NCBI GenBank assembly: GCA_003694465.1
Contig: RFKM01000030.1
Span: forward strand, 1-5,944
Reading direction: 5' to 3'
Source of the DNA: Alphaproteobacteria bacterium
GTDB lineage: Bacteria > Pseudomonadota > Alphaproteobacteria > Rhodobacterales > Rhodobacteraceae
DNA: 5,944 nt
This document shows positions 5,042-5,944 of the stretch, in pieces. Both the position numbers and the translations under genes were made by a program. The notes beneath the pieces were generated by a model that did no database searches, had not been told where the DNA came from, and saw nothing but the letters and a program-made list of their open reading frames with translations. Every line of letters starts with the position of its first letter. Within the stretch, counting starts at the first letter, position 1.

Positions 5042-5779
5042 ATGCCCGGCCTTGACCTGCTCTTTCCTTTCGGCCCGCTCGACGGGCTTGCCCTCGGCCT
5101 TCTGCTCGCCGCCTGGGCGGGGATCGGCTGGCATATCGAGCACCCGCCCGCCGCGCGCCCCTCGGTGCACCGGCTGATGATGCGCTACCGGCGCGAATGG
5201 ATGGTCGAGATGGTCACCCGCCAGCCCCGCATCTTTGACAGTTCGGTTCTGGCCATCCTGCGCGAGGGCACCAGCTTCTTCGCCTCGGCAACGATGATCG
5301 CCATCGGCGGCGGCCTTGCGCTGGTGGGCGATCCGAGCCGCATCGCGGTCATCGCCGAAGACCTCGGGCAGGGGGCGGCGCCCGATATCGTCTGGCGCGA
5401 AAAGCTGCTGCTCTCGATCCTGCTGCTGGTCAGCGCCTTTCTCAACTTCGTCTGGTCGCACCGGGTGTTCGGCTATTGCGCCGTGGTCATGGCGTCGGTT
5501 CCGAACGATCCGCACCATCCGGCGGCCCTGCCGCGCGCGGCCAAGGCGGCCGATCTCAACATCACCGCCGCCCGCAGCTTCAACCGCGGGGTGCGCGGGG
5601 TCTATTTCGCCATGGCGGCGCTGGCCTGGCTGGCCGGCCCGCTGCCCCTGATCGCCGCCACCGCCTTCACCGTCGTCGTGCTCTGGCGGCGCGAATTCGC
5701 CTCGCAGTCCCGCCTCGTGGCGCTGCGCCCGGATGAGGGCGCCGATGCGGGGGGCAGCGGGAGCAAAGGCCGGGGCTGA
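5042..5779 (+). CDS. DUF599 family integral membrane protein
   Basis: A protein of 245 residues. Hydrophobic segments lie at about 13-31, 77-95, 120-137 and 186-214, the last possibly two short helices. The conserved block R-x-x-WM-x-x-M-x-x-R-x-x-RI-x-D (51-66), followed by FFAS (79-82), identifies DUF599. The second conserved block, FLNFVWSHRVFGY (133-145) with a following N-x-x-A-x-x-SFNRGVR (173-185), is also intact. The family's function is unknown. The start at ATG 5042 fits the family N-terminus (LDLLFPFGPLDGLAL), but no clear ribosome-binding site is seen. An ATG at 5031 is out of frame. It probably shares a transcript with the ArsR-type gene, since the 51-base gap has only a loose hairpin (CCGGCGC 4992-4998 with GCGCCGG 5014-5020). 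The C-terminal tail is Gly/Ser-rich and likely disordered. Confidence 0.85.
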   Translation: MPGLDLLFPFGPLDGLALGLLLAAWAGIGWHIEHPPAARPSVHRLMMRYRREWMVEMVTRQPRIFDSSVLAILREGTSFFASATMIAIGGGLALVGDPSRIAVIAEDLGQGAAPDIVWREKLLLSILLLVSAFLNFVWSHRVFGYCAVVMASVPNDPHHPAALPRAAKAADLNITAARSFNRGVRGVYFAMAALAWLAGPLPLIAATAFTVVVLWRREFASQSRLVALRPDEGADAGGSGSKGRG

Positions 5780-5783
5780 GCCA

Positions 5784-5808
5784 CGCCTGCCCGGCACGGG
5801 GGCGGGCG
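5784..5808. terminator. Hairpin between convergent genes
   Basis: CGCCTGCCC (5784-5792) pairs with GGGCGGGCG (5800-5808), nine pairs with one wobble, around a 7-base loop. It fills almost all of the 30-base gap between the DUF599 gene and the incoming minus-strand gene. There is no U-tract, so it is at best a weak or Rho-assisted bidirectional terminator. Confidence 0.4.
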
Positions 5809-5809
5809 A

Positions 5810-5944
5810 TCAGCCGCGCCGGCGCGCCTCGGCGAGCCAACCCCAGAGCATCAGGCCGCCGGCGATCAGCAGCATCAGCCAGCGCGGGGCAAGGGGGATG
5901 GATGAGACCGCGGTGACGGCATGGGCGCCGCGCGGGGTGTAACC
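5810..5944 (-). CDS. C-terminus of an unidentified membrane-anchored protein (truncated by window)
   Basis: The minus-strand frame entering from the right edge gives 44 residues before TGA at 5812-5810. It begins GYTPRGAHAVTAVSSIP, continues with a hydrophobic segment (about residues 18-38, LAPRWLMLLIAGGLMLWGWL) and ends in the basic tail EARRRG. This is typical of a C-terminal membrane anchor with a short cytoplasmic end. The other frames here are repetitive Arg/Pro/Ala readings, and the position just after a hairpin fits a gene end. The family is not recognisable from this piece. Confidence 0.6.
   Translation of the reverse strand, partial: GYTPRGAHAVTAVSSIPLAPRWLMLLIAGGLMLWGWLAEARRRG

Noticed and set aside
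4505..5797. 430-codon minus-strand open frame opposite the ArsR-type and DUF599 genes
   Set aside because: Its product is rich in Gly, Arg, Asp and His with no fold-like pattern. It is the complement of two genes with clear family motifs, a common by-product of high G+C.
1..5944. Search for CRISPR arrays, tRNA or rRNA genes, insertion sequences, attachment sites and toxin-antitoxin pairs
   Set aside because: No regularly spaced repeats, cloverleaf-type sequences, transposase motifs or terminal inverted repeats were seen. The region reads as housekeeping chromosome.

Overview
The window is G+C-rich chromosomal DNA that reads as a member of the Rhodobacterales (Alphaproteobacteria). The main evidence is a complete F0 operon in the order atpI-atpB-atpE-atpX-atpF, with both a b' and a b subunit. 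No F1 genes are attached: the operon ends at a hairpin and the next gene is not atpH. This split F0/F1 layout is known from Rhodobacter. A GC-rich intergenic palindrome near 1144-1192 resembles, from memory, repeats common in that family.

Layout, left to right. Positions 1-566 (+) hold the C-terminus of an HrpB-type DExH helicase. A short AT-rich, dyad-rich gap follows, then a small Nudix hydrolase (663-1136, +). A palindromic element separates it from a convergent 166-residue two-helix membrane protein (1225-1725, -). Positions 1803-1835 hold the likely terminator of the atp operon. The F0 operon runs right to left from atpI (4449) to atpF (1871). A divergent intergenic region of about 217 bases carries a good minus-strand promoter for atpI. 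It also carries an operator/promoter for an ArsR-type regulator (4667-4990, +). A DUF599 membrane protein follows (5042-5779, +). A convergent gene, of which only the last 44 residues are visible, enters from the right edge (5810-5944, -).

The five atp genes together encode the membrane proton channel of ATP synthase: subunit a (half-channels), the c-ring (rotor), b'/b (stator stalk) and AtpI (assembly factor). The operon shows graded expression signals. atpI starts with TTG and atpB with GTG. atpE has an ATG, a strong ribosome-binding site and an AT-rich leader, and is followed by two tandem GC hairpins. This fits the need for many c subunits per complex.

I see no defence island, mobile element, CRISPR array or clearly new multi-gene system. 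The items most worth a second look are regulatory: a dyad overlapping the -35 of a possibly leaderless arsR-type mRNA, the tandem hairpins between atpE and atpX, the nested dyads in both AT-rich gaps, and a Nudix box lacking two consensus residues.
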